This document shows, in pieces, positions 19,537-28,213 of a stretch of DNA of 64,000 bases (position 1 is its first letter; each line of letters starts with the position of its first letter). The notes beneath the pieces were generated by a model. The model ran no database searches and was not told the origin of the DNA. It saw only the letters and a program-made list of their open reading frames with translations. The position numbers were made by a program, and so were the translations under genes. The stretch covers positions 2,790,001 to 2,854,000 of the forward strand of contig NZ_CP071796.1 in NCBI RefSeq assembly GCF_017498525.1. The letters are read 5' to 3'. The stretch comes from Ottowia testudinis (GTDB taxonomy: Bacteria; Pseudomonadota; Gammaproteobacteria; Burkholderiales; Burkholderiaceae_C).

Positions 19537-20199
19537 TCAACGCGGCAGCAAACCGGCCGCCGCCGCCGTGCCCTGCACGCTGCGCGCGAACTGGGCGTAG
19601 CCGCGGGCATTGGCGTGCACCTGGTCGGCACGCAGATCGGGTTGCGACAGCACCTCGCCCCAGCCCTCGCGCTGCAGCGGAATCTTCAGATCCTTGGCCA
19701 CTTCGGCGTACATCGCGTGGTCGGTCATCTGCCCCAGGGCCGCCGCGACGGTGGCGCGCGGCACGGCCACCAGCAACACCTGGGCGCCTGAATCCAGCGC
19801 TTGCTGGCAAATCGCATGCACATGGGCGCGCGTGTCGCTCTCGGGCAGCTGGCGCAAAAAATCGTTGCCGCCGATGCTGACGATGACCAACTTGGGCGCG
19901 TGCTCGGCGAGCAGCGCCGGCAGCCGCGCCAGGGCTTGCGCGCTGGTGTCGCCCGACACGCCGGCGTTGACCACGTTCCAGCCTGTGAGACCGGCCAGCA
20001 CGGCGGGGTACGCCGTTTCAGCACTGGCGCCGTTGCCCGCCGTGAGCGAATCGCCCAGCGCCAGCACGGTGCTGCCGGCGGGCACGGGCCGCGCGGCGGT
20101 CTTGCCCCGGCCGCAGGCGGTCAGCGCGATGGCGAAGCCGCCAACACCCACCAGGCGCGCCGCGAAGCCCCGGCGCGTGACCAACCCCCGCGCGCTCAC
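19537..20199 (-). CDS. SGNH/GDSL hydrolase (TesA-like arylesterase), lipoprotein
   Basis: 220 residues from GTG 20199, overlapping the gshA stop by four bases. A twin-Arg-like and hydrophobic N-terminus ends in LTAC, a lipobox (Cys29), so it is probably a membrane-anchored periplasmic lipoprotein. SGNH blocks are present: block I LALGDSLTAG, block III GGNDF, and block V DQVHAN with catalytic Asp and His. Substrate could be acyl-thioester, aryl ester or lysophospholipid. Confidence 0.88.
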   Translation of the reverse strand: MSARGLVTRRGFAARLVGVGGFAIALTACGRGKTAARPVPAGSTVLALGDSLTAGNGASAETAYPAVLAGLTGWNVVNAGVSGDTSAQALARLPALLAEHAPKLVIVSIGGNDFLRQLPESDTRAHVHAICQQALDSGAQVLLVAVPRATVAAALGQMTDHAMYAEVAKDLKIPLQREGWGEVLSQPDLRADQVHANARGYAQFARSVQGTAAAAGLLPR

Positions 20200-21758
20200 A
20201 CCGATTCGGCGCCCGCCATGACGGCGCGCGAGCCCAGACCCAGGCGTTCGGGCGAGGTGTATTCGCGCCGATAGTCCTCGAACGGCACGCGGTCGCCCGC
20301 CTCGATGCGTTTTTGCGCCGCCACCGATTCGGCGGCCAGCTGGTCGAAACGCGCCTTCAGCCCCGGCGCGAGCGGCAGCGCCCGCAGGCGCGCGCGCGTG
20401 TCGGTCGAGCGCGCCCGCGCGAAGGCGACGAAGCTGTCGGCATGATCGTCGTGCATCGCGCGCAGCACGCGGGCCGACGGCAGGGTGCCCGGCGACGCCA
20501 GCGCGGCGCGCGCGGCCGCCAGGGCGCCGGCATGGGCGTGGCCGCCGTCCAGCGCGTCCATGGTGCTGGCGATGGGCGCCAGCTGCGCCACGATGTCAGC
20601 CGCCCAGTCGGCCAGTGTGACCTGCCGGGTGCCGCGCTGCAGCAGCAGACCCGGCTCGCGTCCGCGCGCGGCCGTCAGGTGCTGGTTGTTCTTCACCGCC
20701 GCGATCTCGTCCGGCGAATCGGGCGGGCTATCGGCCAGCAGGCAGTGCAGCAGGAACAGGTCGAGAAAGCGCGCCGTGTCGGCGTGGATGCCGATCGGCT
20801 CGAACGGGTCCAGGTCCATCAGCCGCACCTCGACGTATTCGACGCCGCGCTCGCGCAGCGCGTGCAGCGGGCGCTCGCCGGGGTGGATCACGCGCTTGGG
20901 CCGGATGGTGCCGTAGAACTCGTTCTCGATCTGCAGCAGCGTGGTGGCGAGCTGGTTGTAGTCGCCGCCGGGGTTCTGGATGCCGATGGCCTGGTACGGC
21001 GGATAGGGGCGGGTCAACGCCTCCTCCAGCGATCCGGCGTAGCTCTCGAGGCTGTTGTAGCTGACCCGCAGTGACGACTGCGCGTCGCTCTGGTAGCCCA
21101 GCCGGCCCATGCGCAGCGAGGTCGCGTGCGGCAGGTACATGGTGCGCTCGGCCAGCGGCTGCAGCTCGTGGTCGCGCCCGGCCACGAAGCTGGAGCACAC
21201 CGCCGGCGAGGCGCCGAACAGGTACAGCACCACCACCGCGTTGCGGCGGAAGTTGCGGATCAGCGCGAAGTAGTCATCGCTGGACAGGCCCGGCAGCGAC
21301 CAGTTGTAGTGGATGCCCGAGATGGTCTGCATGCGCCGGCCGTAGCGGTGGCCCAGGCCCATGCGGTAGACGCTCTTGGCGCGGCCCACGTTGCTGCCGC
21401 CGTAGCGGCCGATGGGGATGGTCTCGTCCGTCGGCAGGCCGCAGGGCATGCTCGACACCCACAGCATCTCGTCGCCCAGCGCCGCCATCTCGTGGTAGAC
21501 GATCTGGTGGATCTCGGTCAGCTCGGCCAGCGCGGCGGCCACGCTGGCATGCACGCCCGTCACCAGCTCGGGCTGCGATTCGCTGAAGTCGGTGGTGATG
21601 CGCGGATGCGTCAGCGGCGAACCGAGCGCCGCCGGATGCGGCGTGAGCGCCAGCCGGCCATCGGGCTGGGTGCGCAGGCTTTCCTTCTCGATGCCGCGGC
21701 GGATGCCCCGCAGGCGGTCCGGCGTCACGGCGGCCAGCCGCTCCCTCAGCGTGTTCAT
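20196..21758 (-). CDS. gshA: Glutamate--cysteine ligase
   Basis: First enzyme of glutathione synthesis. 520 residues from ATG 21758 (MNTLRERLAAVTPDRLRGIRRGIEKESLR), matching the E. coli-type enzyme (about 518 residues). Diagnostic TTDFSESQPELVTG, GIHYNWSLP and EYVEVRLMDLDPFEPIG are present. It is translationally coupled to the downstream esterase gene. Confidence 0.96.
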   Translation of the reverse strand: MNTLRERLAAVTPDRLRGIRRGIEKESLRTQPDGRLALTPHPAALGSPLTHPRITTDFSESQPELVTGVHASVAAALAELTEIHQIVYHEMAALGDEMLWVSSMPCGLPTDETIPIGRYGGSNVGRAKSVYRMGLGHRYGRRMQTISGIHYNWSLPGLSSDDYFALIRNFRRNAVVVLYLFGASPAVCSSFVAGRDHELQPLAERTMYLPHATSLRMGRLGYQSDAQSSLRVSYNSLESYAGSLEEALTRPYPPYQAIGIQNPGGDYNQLATTLLQIENEFYGTIRPKRVIHPGERPLHALRERGVEYVEVRLMDLDPFEPIGIHADTARFLDLFLLHCLLADSPPDSPDEIAAVKNNQHLTAARGREPGLLLQRGTRQVTLADWAADIVAQLAPIASTMDALDGGHAHAGALAAARAALASPGTLPSARVLRAMHDDHADSFVAFARARSTDTRARLRALPLAPGLKARFDQLAAESVAAQKRIEAGDRVPFEDYRREYTSPERLGLGSRAVMAGAESV

Positions 21759-21828
21759 GTCTGGTTCGGTTGGTTTCAGGCGGGGAGGCGACGGTATCAC
21801 AGGCGCCCTTTTCCCGCCTGACACAGGG

Positions 21829-22740
21829 TCAGCGCCGCGCCGCCAGCGCCTGCCGCACCTCGTTCGAGCCCTGCTCCGCGCCGCTTTGCGGCACCGTTTC
21901 GCCGCTGCGGTCGGCCATGCGCGGCAGCGCCGCCAGCAGGCGCTCGGGCGTGTCGGGCGTCACGCCCAGGTGCACGCCCCGGGTCAGCGTGACGTGCGCC
22001 GCCTCATAGGTACCGGCGCCGGCGGCAAAGATCATGCGGCTGGGTGCCTGCTCGCTGACGGCCACCAGCATGGCGGGCACCACGGCTTCGGGGCGCAGCG
22101 CGTCCAGCACCTCGGGCGGCAGCAGGCCCTCGGTCATGCGCGTGGCCGCCGTGGGCGCCAGGCAGTTGACCCGGATATCGTGCTTGGCGCCCTCGATGCT
22201 CAGGGTTTGCATCAGCCCCACCAGCGCCATCTTCGCGGCGCCATAGTTGCTCTGGCCGAAGTTGCCGTACAGCCCAGTGGACGAGGTGGTCATCAGGATG
22301 CGGCCGTACTTGGCCGCCACCATGTGCGGCCACACCGCCTTGGTCAGGTGCACCGCGCCCATCAGGTGCACGTCGAGCACCAGGCGGAAGTCGGCCAGCT
22401 CCATCTTGGCAAAGCTCTTGTCGCGCAGGATGCCGGCGTTGTTGACCACGATATCGACGCGGCCCCAGGCGTCCATGGCCTGCTGCACCATGGCCTGCAC
22501 GGCATCCCAATCGGTCACCGACGCGCCGTTGGCCAGCGCCTGGCCGCCCGCGGCCCGGATCTCGTCGACCACCTTCTGCGCCGCGCTGGCGGAGCCGCCG
22601 CTGCCATCCACCGAGCCGCCCAAATCGTTGACCACGACTTTCGCCCCGCGCGCGGCCAGCGCCAGCGCATGCAGGCGCCCCAGGCCGCCGCCGGCCCCGG
22701 TGACGATGGCCACGCGGCCGGTGAAATCGATCTTGTCCAT
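21829..22740 (-). CDS. SDR-family NAD(P)-dependent oxidoreductase (MFE2-like hydroxyacyl-CoA dehydrogenase type)
   Basis: 303 residues. Classical SDR: TGAGGGLG cofactor loop, NNAG, catalytic Ser in TTSSTGLYGN and YxxxK (YGAAK). The insert VVVNDLGGSVDGSGGSASAAQKVVDEI is characteristic of the hydroxyacyl-CoA dehydrogenase domain of peroxisomal multifunctional enzyme 2, and the C-terminal extension fits this. It probably acts on acyl-CoA or bile-acid-like substrates; precise substrate unknown. Confidence 0.88.
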   Translation of the reverse strand: MDKIDFTGRVAIVTGAGGGLGRLHALALAARGAKVVVNDLGGSVDGSGGSASAAQKVVDEIRAAGGQALANGASVTDWDAVQAMVQQAMDAWGRVDIVVNNAGILRDKSFAKMELADFRLVLDVHLMGAVHLTKAVWPHMVAAKYGRILMTTSSTGLYGNFGQSNYGAAKMALVGLMQTLSIEGAKHDIRVNCLAPTAATRMTEGLLPPEVLDALRPEAVVPAMLVAVSEQAPSRMIFAAGAGTYEAAHVTLTRGVHLGVTPDTPERLLAALPRMADRSGETVPQSGAEQGSNEVRQALAARR

Positions 22741-22854
22741 GTTGTCAATGCTCCTTGGCTGGTGGCGATGCCGGGCGACTGTAATTCAGCCCGGCGCCAC
22801 GCCCTGTTGCCCAGCGGACAAATGCAGCCGTGCGCTGGCCGCAAAATGCCAGCC

Positions 22855-23745
22855 ATGGAACTGAACCACGAGATCATCGACACCCCGCCGCGCGACGCCG
22901 CCAGCGTGGTCATGCTGCGCGACGGCACCCAGGGGCTGGAGGTGCTGCTGCTGCGCCGCCACGCCGATTCGGCCGTGCTGGGCGGCGCCTACGTGTTTCC
23001 GGGCGGCAAGGTGGATTCCGCCGACAGCGGCGGCGCCACGCTGGCGCGCCTGGACCGCCCCGTGGCCGAGCTGCACGCGCGCCTGGGCGAGCCGGCGCTG
23101 TCGCCCGAACAGGCGGCCGCCTTCTACGTCGCCGCCGCGCGCGAGGCGGCCGAGGAATCGGGCGTGCTGTTCCTGCAAGTCGGCGCGCGGGAGATCGCCA
23201 CCCACAGCGCCGCCACCTGCGCCCGCCTGCGCGCCGGCGAATCGTTTGCCGCGCTGCTGGCCGAGCACGGCGCCCTGCTCGACACCGACGCCCTCGCCCC
23301 CTGGTCGCGCTGGATCACGCCGCGCCGGCCGTCGGTGATGAACAAGCGCTTCGACACCCGCTTTTTTCTGGCTGCCGTGCCGCTGCTGCAGGAGGCGAAG
23401 CATGACGACCACGAGGTGACCGAGGCGCGCTGGCTCACCCCGCGCGCCGCACTGGCCCAATACCGCGCGCACGAGATCGACCTGGCACCGCCGCAGATCG
23501 TCAGCCTGCTGCACCTGATGCAATACCGCGACGTGGCGCATGCCATGCAACACGCGCGCTCGCGCCCGCCGCCGTTGATCGTGCCCGAGCCGGTGGAAGA
23601 CGGCGACACGCGCGTGCTGTGCTACCCCGGCGACCCGCTGCACCCAGTGCAAGCACGCGCCCTGCCCGAGCCCGTGCCCACGCGCGTGGTCTGGCGCGCC
23701 AAGCGCTTTGAGCCGCCCCAGGGGTTTGGCCCCTGGCTCGATTAA
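22855..23745 (+). CDS. NUDIX hydrolase, NUDT19-like
   Basis: 296 residues from ATG 22855 (MELNHEIIDTPPRDAASVVMLRD). A NUDIX-box-like helix AAREAAEESGVLF follows GGAYVFPGGKVD. The spacing between these two elements is long (about 50 residues), as in the NUDT7/NUDT19 CoA-diphosphatase-like group. The C-terminal HEIDLAPPQIVSLLHLMQY fits the same group. Upstream in-frame ORF sequence (from 21592) is a shadow of the SDR and gshA genes and is not included. Confidence 0.87.
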   Translation: MELNHEIIDTPPRDAASVVMLRDGTQGLEVLLLRRHADSAVLGGAYVFPGGKVDSADSGGATLARLDRPVAELHARLGEPALSPEQAAAFYVAAAREAAEESGVLFLQVGAREIATHSAATCARLRAGESFAALLAEHGALLDTDALAPWSRWITPRRPSVMNKRFDTRFFLAAVPLLQEAKHDDHEVTEARWLTPRAALAQYRAHEIDLAPPQIVSLLHLMQYRDVAHAMQHARSRPPPLIVPEPVEDGDTRVLCYPGDPLHPVQARALPEPVPTRVVWRAKRFEPPQGFGPWLD

Positions 23746-23760
23746 CAGGCGCTTGTTTTG

Positions 23761-23808
23761 CTTTTAATTTGATAGCTGCCCGCGCTTGTCCTTCAAGCGC
23801 CAGAGCCC
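23761..23808 (+). repeat. Comamonad-type palindromic repeat, copy 5
   Basis: ATTTGATAGCTGCCCGCGCT, then TGTCCTTCAAGCGCCAGAGC, in the gap before the AMP-binding ligase gene. Confidence 0.85.
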
Positions 23809-23836
23809 GAAAACACCCAAAACGCCAGGAGACACC

Positions 23837-25405
23837 ATGCCCCCCATCACCCGCCGCCAAAGCCTGGCCGATCTGCTGCGCCGCACCGCCCTGCGCCTGC
23901 CCGACAAACTGGCCATCGCCTGCGGCGGCACGCGCTGGACCTATGCCGAATTCGACGCGCTGGTGTCGCGCCTGGCCGCTGGCCTGGCGCAGCGCGGCAT
24001 CCAGCACGGCGACAAGGTGGCCGTGCTGGCGCGCAACTCGCACGGCTTTGCCGCCATGCGCTTTGCCCTCGCGCGGCTGGGCGCGGTTCTGGTGCCGATC
24101 AACTTCATGCTGAAGGCCGAGGAAGTCGCCTACATCCTGCGCCACGCCGGCGCCCGGACTTTGGCCACGGATTCGGGCCTGGCCCCGTTGGGGCAAGCGG
24201 CGGCAGCTATGAATACTGAAGTAAAAGACTTCATCTGGCTGCCCAGCGAAGACCCCAGCGAGCCTGCCCCCGGCATGGCCAGCTTCCACGATCTGGCTGC
24301 GTGCACGGCGCCGTTGCCCGAGACGCCGCTGCAAAGCACCGACCTGCTGCAAATCGTCTACACCAGCGGCACCGAGTCGGCGCCGAAGGGCGCCATGCTG
24401 ACGCACGACGCCGTGCTGTGGCAGTACGTCAGCTGCTGCCTCAACGCCGAGGTGGCCGAAGCCGACGTGGCCCTGCACGCGCTGCCGCTGTACCACTGCG
24501 CGCAGCTCGACGTGTTCTTCGGCCCCGCGATCTACATCGGCTCGACCAACTTCATCACCGCCAAGCCCACGCCCGACAACCTGCTGGCGATGATGGCCGC
24601 GCACGGCATCACCAGCTTCTTCGCCCCGCCCACGGTGTGGATCGCGCTGCTGCGCTCGCCGCTGTTCGACCAAACCGACTTGAGCAAGCTCGCCAAGGGC
24701 TACTACGGCGCCTCGATCATGCCGGTGGCGGTGATGCAGGAAATCGCCCGCCGCCTGCCGAACGTGCGGCTGTGGAACCTGTACGGCCAGACCGAGATCG
24801 CCCCGCTGGCCACGATGCTCGGCCCCGACGATCAGTTGCGCAAACCCGGCTCCGCCGGCCGCGCCGTGCTGAACGTGGAAACGCGCGTGGTGAACGACGA
24901 CATGCAGGACGTGGCCGTCGGCGAAGTCGGCGAGATCGTGCACCGCTCGCCGCACCTGATGCTGGGCTACTTCAACGACCCCGAGCGCACGGCGGCGGCC
25001 TTCAGCGGCGGCTGGTTCCACTCCGGCGATTTGGGCACCATCGACGACGAGGGCTGCATCAGCGTGGTCGACCGCAAGAAGGACATGATCAAGACCGGCG
25101 GCGAAAACGTCGCCAGCCGCGAGGTCGAGGAAATGATCTACCGCCTGCCGCAGGTCAGCGAAGTCGCGGTGATCGGCCTGCCCGACGCCAAGTGGATCGA
25201 GGCGGTGACGGCGGTGATCGTCGTCAAGCAGGGGCAGGATTTGACCGAAAACGAGGTCATCGCGCACTGCAACGCGCACATGGCGCATTTCAAGAGCCCG
25301 AAGCGCGTGGTGTTCGTGGACAGCCTGCCCAAGAACCCCAGCGGCAAGCTGCTCAAGCGCGAGTTGCGCAAAACCGTGGGGACTGAGGCGCGGGGCGTCG
25401 ATTGA
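23837..25405 (+). CDS. Acyl-CoA synthetase, AMP-binding (fatty-acid--CoA ligase family)
   Basis: 522 residues from ATG 23837, AGGAGA at 23827-23832. ANL superfamily: P-loop YTSGTESAPKGAMLTH, YGQTE (A5), SGDLGTIDDEG (A7), DRKKDMIKTGGENVASREVEE (A8) and catalytic Lys in NPSGKLLKREL (A10). It activates a carboxylate as an acyl-adenylate and then a CoA thioester; chain length is not readable from sequence. It lies close to the SDR and NUDIX genes, which fits acyl-CoA metabolism. Confidence 0.92.
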   Translation: MPPITRRQSLADLLRRTALRLPDKLAIACGGTRWTYAEFDALVSRLAAGLAQRGIQHGDKVAVLARNSHGFAAMRFALARLGAVLVPINFMLKAEEVAYILRHAGARTLATDSGLAPLGQAAAAMNTEVKDFIWLPSEDPSEPAPGMASFHDLAACTAPLPETPLQSTDLLQIVYTSGTESAPKGAMLTHDAVLWQYVSCCLNAEVAEADVALHALPLYHCAQLDVFFGPAIYIGSTNFITAKPTPDNLLAMMAAHGITSFFAPPTVWIALLRSPLFDQTDLSKLAKGYYGASIMPVAVMQEIARRLPNVRLWNLYGQTEIAPLATMLGPDDQLRKPGSAGRAVLNVETRVVNDDMQDVAVGEVGEIVHRSPHLMLGYFNDPERTAAAFSGGWFHSGDLGTIDDEGCISVVDRKKDMIKTGGENVASREVEEMIYRLPQVSEVAVIGLPDAKWIEAVTAVIVVKQGQDLTENEVIAHCNAHMAHFKSPKRVVFVDSLPKNPSGKLLKRELRKTVGTEARGVD

Positions 25406-25545
25406 TGCGGGCGCGCCGGGTGGCGCCACCCGGCAGCCAAAAAAAGCGGGCCTGGCCGGAGCGGATTATGTCGTTGATTTTCTCGTCATCAGCACATAAT
25501 CAGGCTGGATTCACGCAGCCACAGAACCCAGGCCAGCCATCAGAT

Positions 25546-25833
25546 TCAGTGCATGCGTCCGATCGCCGCAGCGGGCGCTGACCGGTGCAAAATACGCTCG
25601 ATTTCGGCCAGACTGGTGTTCTTGGGCGCCCTTGATTCGACAGCGCCAAAAGCGTGCCGCCACCGCTCGTGCAGTTCGTCCCAGGTCATGTCGCGCATGC
25701 CCGAGGCCCGCTGGCGGTTCACCCAATGCCGCCAGCATGGGGTGTGGTAACTCGAATCCTGCATGAGAATCGAATCGCTGTCGAAATCGGCCCAATCAAG
25801 GGTGCTGATATTTCCTTTGGTTTCATAAGTCAT
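25546..25833 (-). CDS. Small hypothetical protein
   Basis: 95 residues if translation begins at ATG 25833 (MTYETKGNISTLDWADFDSD), where AAAGG lies just upstream. Hydrophilic, rich in Trp, Arg and His, with a His/Cys-containing centre (SSYHTPCWRHWVNRQRASGM). A longer in-frame ORF runs to 26175 but its upstream part is shadow-like and low quality. Not recognised. Local GC is lower than the surroundings (AT-rich 25750-25930), suggesting acquired DNA. Confidence 0.5.
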   Translation of the reverse strand: MTYETKGNISTLDWADFDSDSILMQDSSYHTPCWRHWVNRQRASGMRDMTWDELHERWRHAFGAVESRAPKNTSLAEIERILHRSAPAAAIGRMH

Positions 25834-26149
25834 GCCTTTAACATAGCATAAATCACCAACCAATTTCAAGCCCCGGCATTTTTCGCCTGCCACGCCGCGA
25901 GAATCACGAGAGACCGTGACCGATAGAATGTCAAAAAAATAGAGAATCGCGGTGCCGCACGCGCCAATACACGGCCGGCGGCGCAAAAAAATAAGCTCGG
26001 GCAGCGTGGCCATGCCACCGTCACCAGGCAGCGTCCGTGACGCGGCCCCGGCAGCAAGGCCGCCGCCCTGCTGCCTTGGTGACCCTCGTATCATCCGCCT
26101 CCGAAACACGCGGCCGCCCGGCCGCCCTGCCCTTTTGCCCTTTCTGCCC

Positions 26150-27160
26150 ATGCCCAGCCTCCCAGTCACCTCCACGCTGCGTTTCGATTACGAACACAGC
26201 GACGCCGAAGCGTTGCTGCGTCGCGATGACGCCTTGCTGGCCGTGTTCGGCTTTGGCGCCGCCTGCCCGCTGCCGCCCGATGCGCGCGTGCTGCGCGTGG
26301 GGCTTGAGCCGATCGGCGCCGCACCGCTGGAAGTCTGGCGCACCAGCGGCCCTGTGCACCATGGCCACGACGGCGATCTGCGCTGGAGCTCCGGCGGCGA
26401 GCATCTGTTCTTCGCCATCGAGGTGGAGGAAGCCGCCCACGGCGGCATCGAGGCGGCGGCCGAATACGCCTACCAGCGTGTCGCCCGGTTCGTCAGCGCC
26501 AGCACGCAGCACCACCTGCTGCGCTTGTGGAACTACCTGGATGCGATCAACGCGGGCGGCGGCGATGCCGAGCGCTATCGCCTGTTCTGCCGGGGCCGCG
26601 CGCGCAGCCTGGCGGCGAGCGGGCTGCGGCATTACCCGGCAGCCAGCGCCATCGGACGCCAAGACGGCGTGCGCGTGTTGCAGGTGTACGGATTGGCCGC
26701 GCGCCACCCCGGCACGGCGGTGGAAAACCCGCGCCAGGTCAGCGCCTGGCGCTACCCGCGCCAATACGGCCCCACGCCGCCGACCTTCGCGCGCGGCATG
26801 CGCGTGGGCGCGCGGCAGCTGCTCATTTCGGGCACGGCGGCGGTGGTCGGCCATGCTTCTTGCCACCCCGGCGACGCGGGCGCGCAGCTGGACGAAACGC
26901 TGGCCAACCTGCACAGCCTGCTGCGCGAAGCGGGGCTGGCTGAGCCGACGCTCGGCCGTGGCAGCTTGCTGAAAATCTATCTGCGCGATGCCGCGCTCGC
27001 TACATTGGTGGAGGCCCGGCTGCGCGAGAGGATCGCGAACGCGCCGCCGATGCTCATGCTGGCGGGCGACATCTGCCGGCGCGAACTGCTGCTGGAAATC
27101 GACGGCGAACACCGCGCCGATGGAGCCGCGACCGAGTCCGCGGCACTACAAAATAGATAG
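26150..27160 (+). CDS. Chorismatase of the FkbO/Hyg5/XanB2 family
   Basis: 336 residues from ATG 26150. The N-terminal half resembles the pteridine-dependent-dioxygenase-like family and the C-terminal half is a YjgF/RidA-like fold (PPTFARGMRVGARQLLISGTAAVVGHASCHPGDAGAQLDETLANLHSLL, ending LLKIYLRD..). This is the architecture of XanB2, which hydrolyses chorismate to pyruvate and 3- and/or 4-hydroxybenzoate for xanthomonadin-type aryl polyene pigment and for ubiquinone. No pigment genes lie next to it here. Product specificity cannot be read. Confidence 0.8.
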   Translation: MPSLPVTSTLRFDYEHSDAEALLRRDDALLAVFGFGAACPLPPDARVLRVGLEPIGAAPLEVWRTSGPVHHGHDGDLRWSSGGEHLFFAIEVEEAAHGGIEAAAEYAYQRVARFVSASTQHHLLRLWNYLDAINAGGGDAERYRLFCRGRARSLAASGLRHYPAASAIGRQDGVRVLQVYGLAARHPGTAVENPRQVSAWRYPRQYGPTPPTFARGMRVGARQLLISGTAAVVGHASCHPGDAGAQLDETLANLHSLLREAGLAEPTLGRGSLLKIYLRDAALATLVEARLRERIANAPPMLMLAGDICRRELLLEIDGEHRADGAATESAALQNR

Positions 27161-27200
27161 CTGCTCGCGCTTATCCAGAAAGCGCAAGGCAGCTAAAACG
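27148..27200 (+). repeat. Comamonad-type palindromic repeat, copy 6
   Basis: AAAATAGATAGCTGCTCGCG, then CTTATCCAGAAAGCGCAAGGCAGCTA. It overlaps the last codons of the chorismatase gene and lies between convergent genes. Confidence 0.8.
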
Positions 27201-27208
27201 CTTGAAAT

Positions 27209-28183
27209 TCAATGCGCCGCCGCGCTCGGCTTTCCGCGCAGCTTGTTGAACAGCGTGACCACCGCCACCACGACGGCGCCGGTGACGATGCCGGCCACCG
27301 CGTTGGCCAGCATTTCCACCAGCCAGCCGGCGCCGCCCGCCGCCGCGCGCCAGTCCTGAATCAGGTGGTGCAGCGGCGCGATGCCGTGCGCGATGATGCC
27401 GCCGCCGACCAGGAACATCGCCGCCGTGCCCGCCACCGACAGGAACTTCATCAGCCACGGCGCCAGCCACAGAATGCCGCGGCCGATGGCCTGCGCGGCG
27501 CTGCTGGCCTGGCGGCTCAGGTACAGGCCCAGGTCGTCAAGCTTGACGATGCCGCCCACCAGGCCGTAGACGCCCACCGTCATGATGAGCGCGATGCCGA
27601 CCAGCACCGCCAGCTGCGTCCAGAAATCCTGCCCCGCCACGGTGCCCAGCGTGATGGCGATGATCTCGGCCGACAGGATGAAGTCGGTGCGCACGGCGCC
27701 CTTGATCTTGTCTTTTTCCAGCTGCGCCAGATCGACGGTGGGATCGGCCAGCGCCTGCTCCAGCGCTTCATGCTTGGCGGCAGCGTCGTCGTCGCCATGC
27801 AGGAACTTGTGCGCCACCTTCTCAAAACCCTCGAAGCACAAAAAGGCGCCGCCCACCATCAGCAGCGGCGTCACCGCCCACGGCGCGAAGGCGCTGATGG
27901 CCAGCGCCGCCGGCACCAGGATGGCCTTGTTGAGCAGCGAGCCCTTGGCCACCGCCCACACCACCGGGATTTCGCGGTGGGCCGACACGCCGGTCACCTG
28001 CTGGGCGTTGAGCGCCAGGTCGTCGCCCAGCACGCCGGCGGTTTTTTGCGCCGACACCTTGGTCAGCACCGCCACGTCGTCGGCCACCGCGGCGCTCTTG
28101 CGCGCGGCCATCTTGGTCATGACGGCGACATCGTCCAGCACGGCGGCGATGTCGTCGAGCAGCAAAAGCAGGCTGGAAGCCAC
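27209..28183 (-). CDS. DUF808 (YedI) family inner-membrane protein
   Basis: 324 residues from GTG 28183, with GAGGAAA upstream. The N-terminal [56 protein letters not shown] matches the conserved DUF808 start. Several membrane helices follow. Function unknown; homologues are multi-pass membrane proteins. It lies 30 bp upstream of dusC's stop on the same strand, no coupling evident. Confidence 0.88.
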   Translation of the reverse strand: MASSLLLLLDDIAAVLDDVAVMTKMAARKSAAVADDVAVLTKVSAQKTAGVLGDDLALNAQQVTGVSAHREIPVVWAVAKGSLLNKAILVPAALAISAFAPWAVTPLLMVGGAFLCFEGFEKVAHKFLHGDDDAAAKHEALEQALADPTVDLAQLEKDKIKGAVRTDFILSAEIIAITLGTVAGQDFWTQLAVLVGIALIMTVGVYGLVGGIVKLDDLGLYLSRQASSAAQAIGRGILWLAPWLMKFLSVAGTAAMFLVGGGIIAHGIAPLHHLIQDWRAAAGGAGWLVEMLANAVAGIVTGAVVVAVVTLFNKLRGKPSAAAH

Positions 28184-28213
28184 GTTGAATTTCCTCGTCG
28201 AAGTTAAGACTGT

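Noticed and set aside
21592-22854. N-terminal extension of the NUDIX frame to 717 residues
   Set aside because: The extra part is antisense to gshA and the SDR gene; the ATG at 22855 gives the family's normal start.
24183-24215. Repeat-like GCAGCTATGAATACTGAAG inside the acyl-CoA ligase gene
   Set aside because: Only a short match to the intergenic repeat, without the hairpin arms, and it lies in a conserved coding frame.
25415-25434. 20-bp perfect palindrome after the acyl-CoA ligase gene
   Set aside because: The adjoining run is A, not T, on the coding strand, so it does not read as a terminator; kept only as a palindrome.
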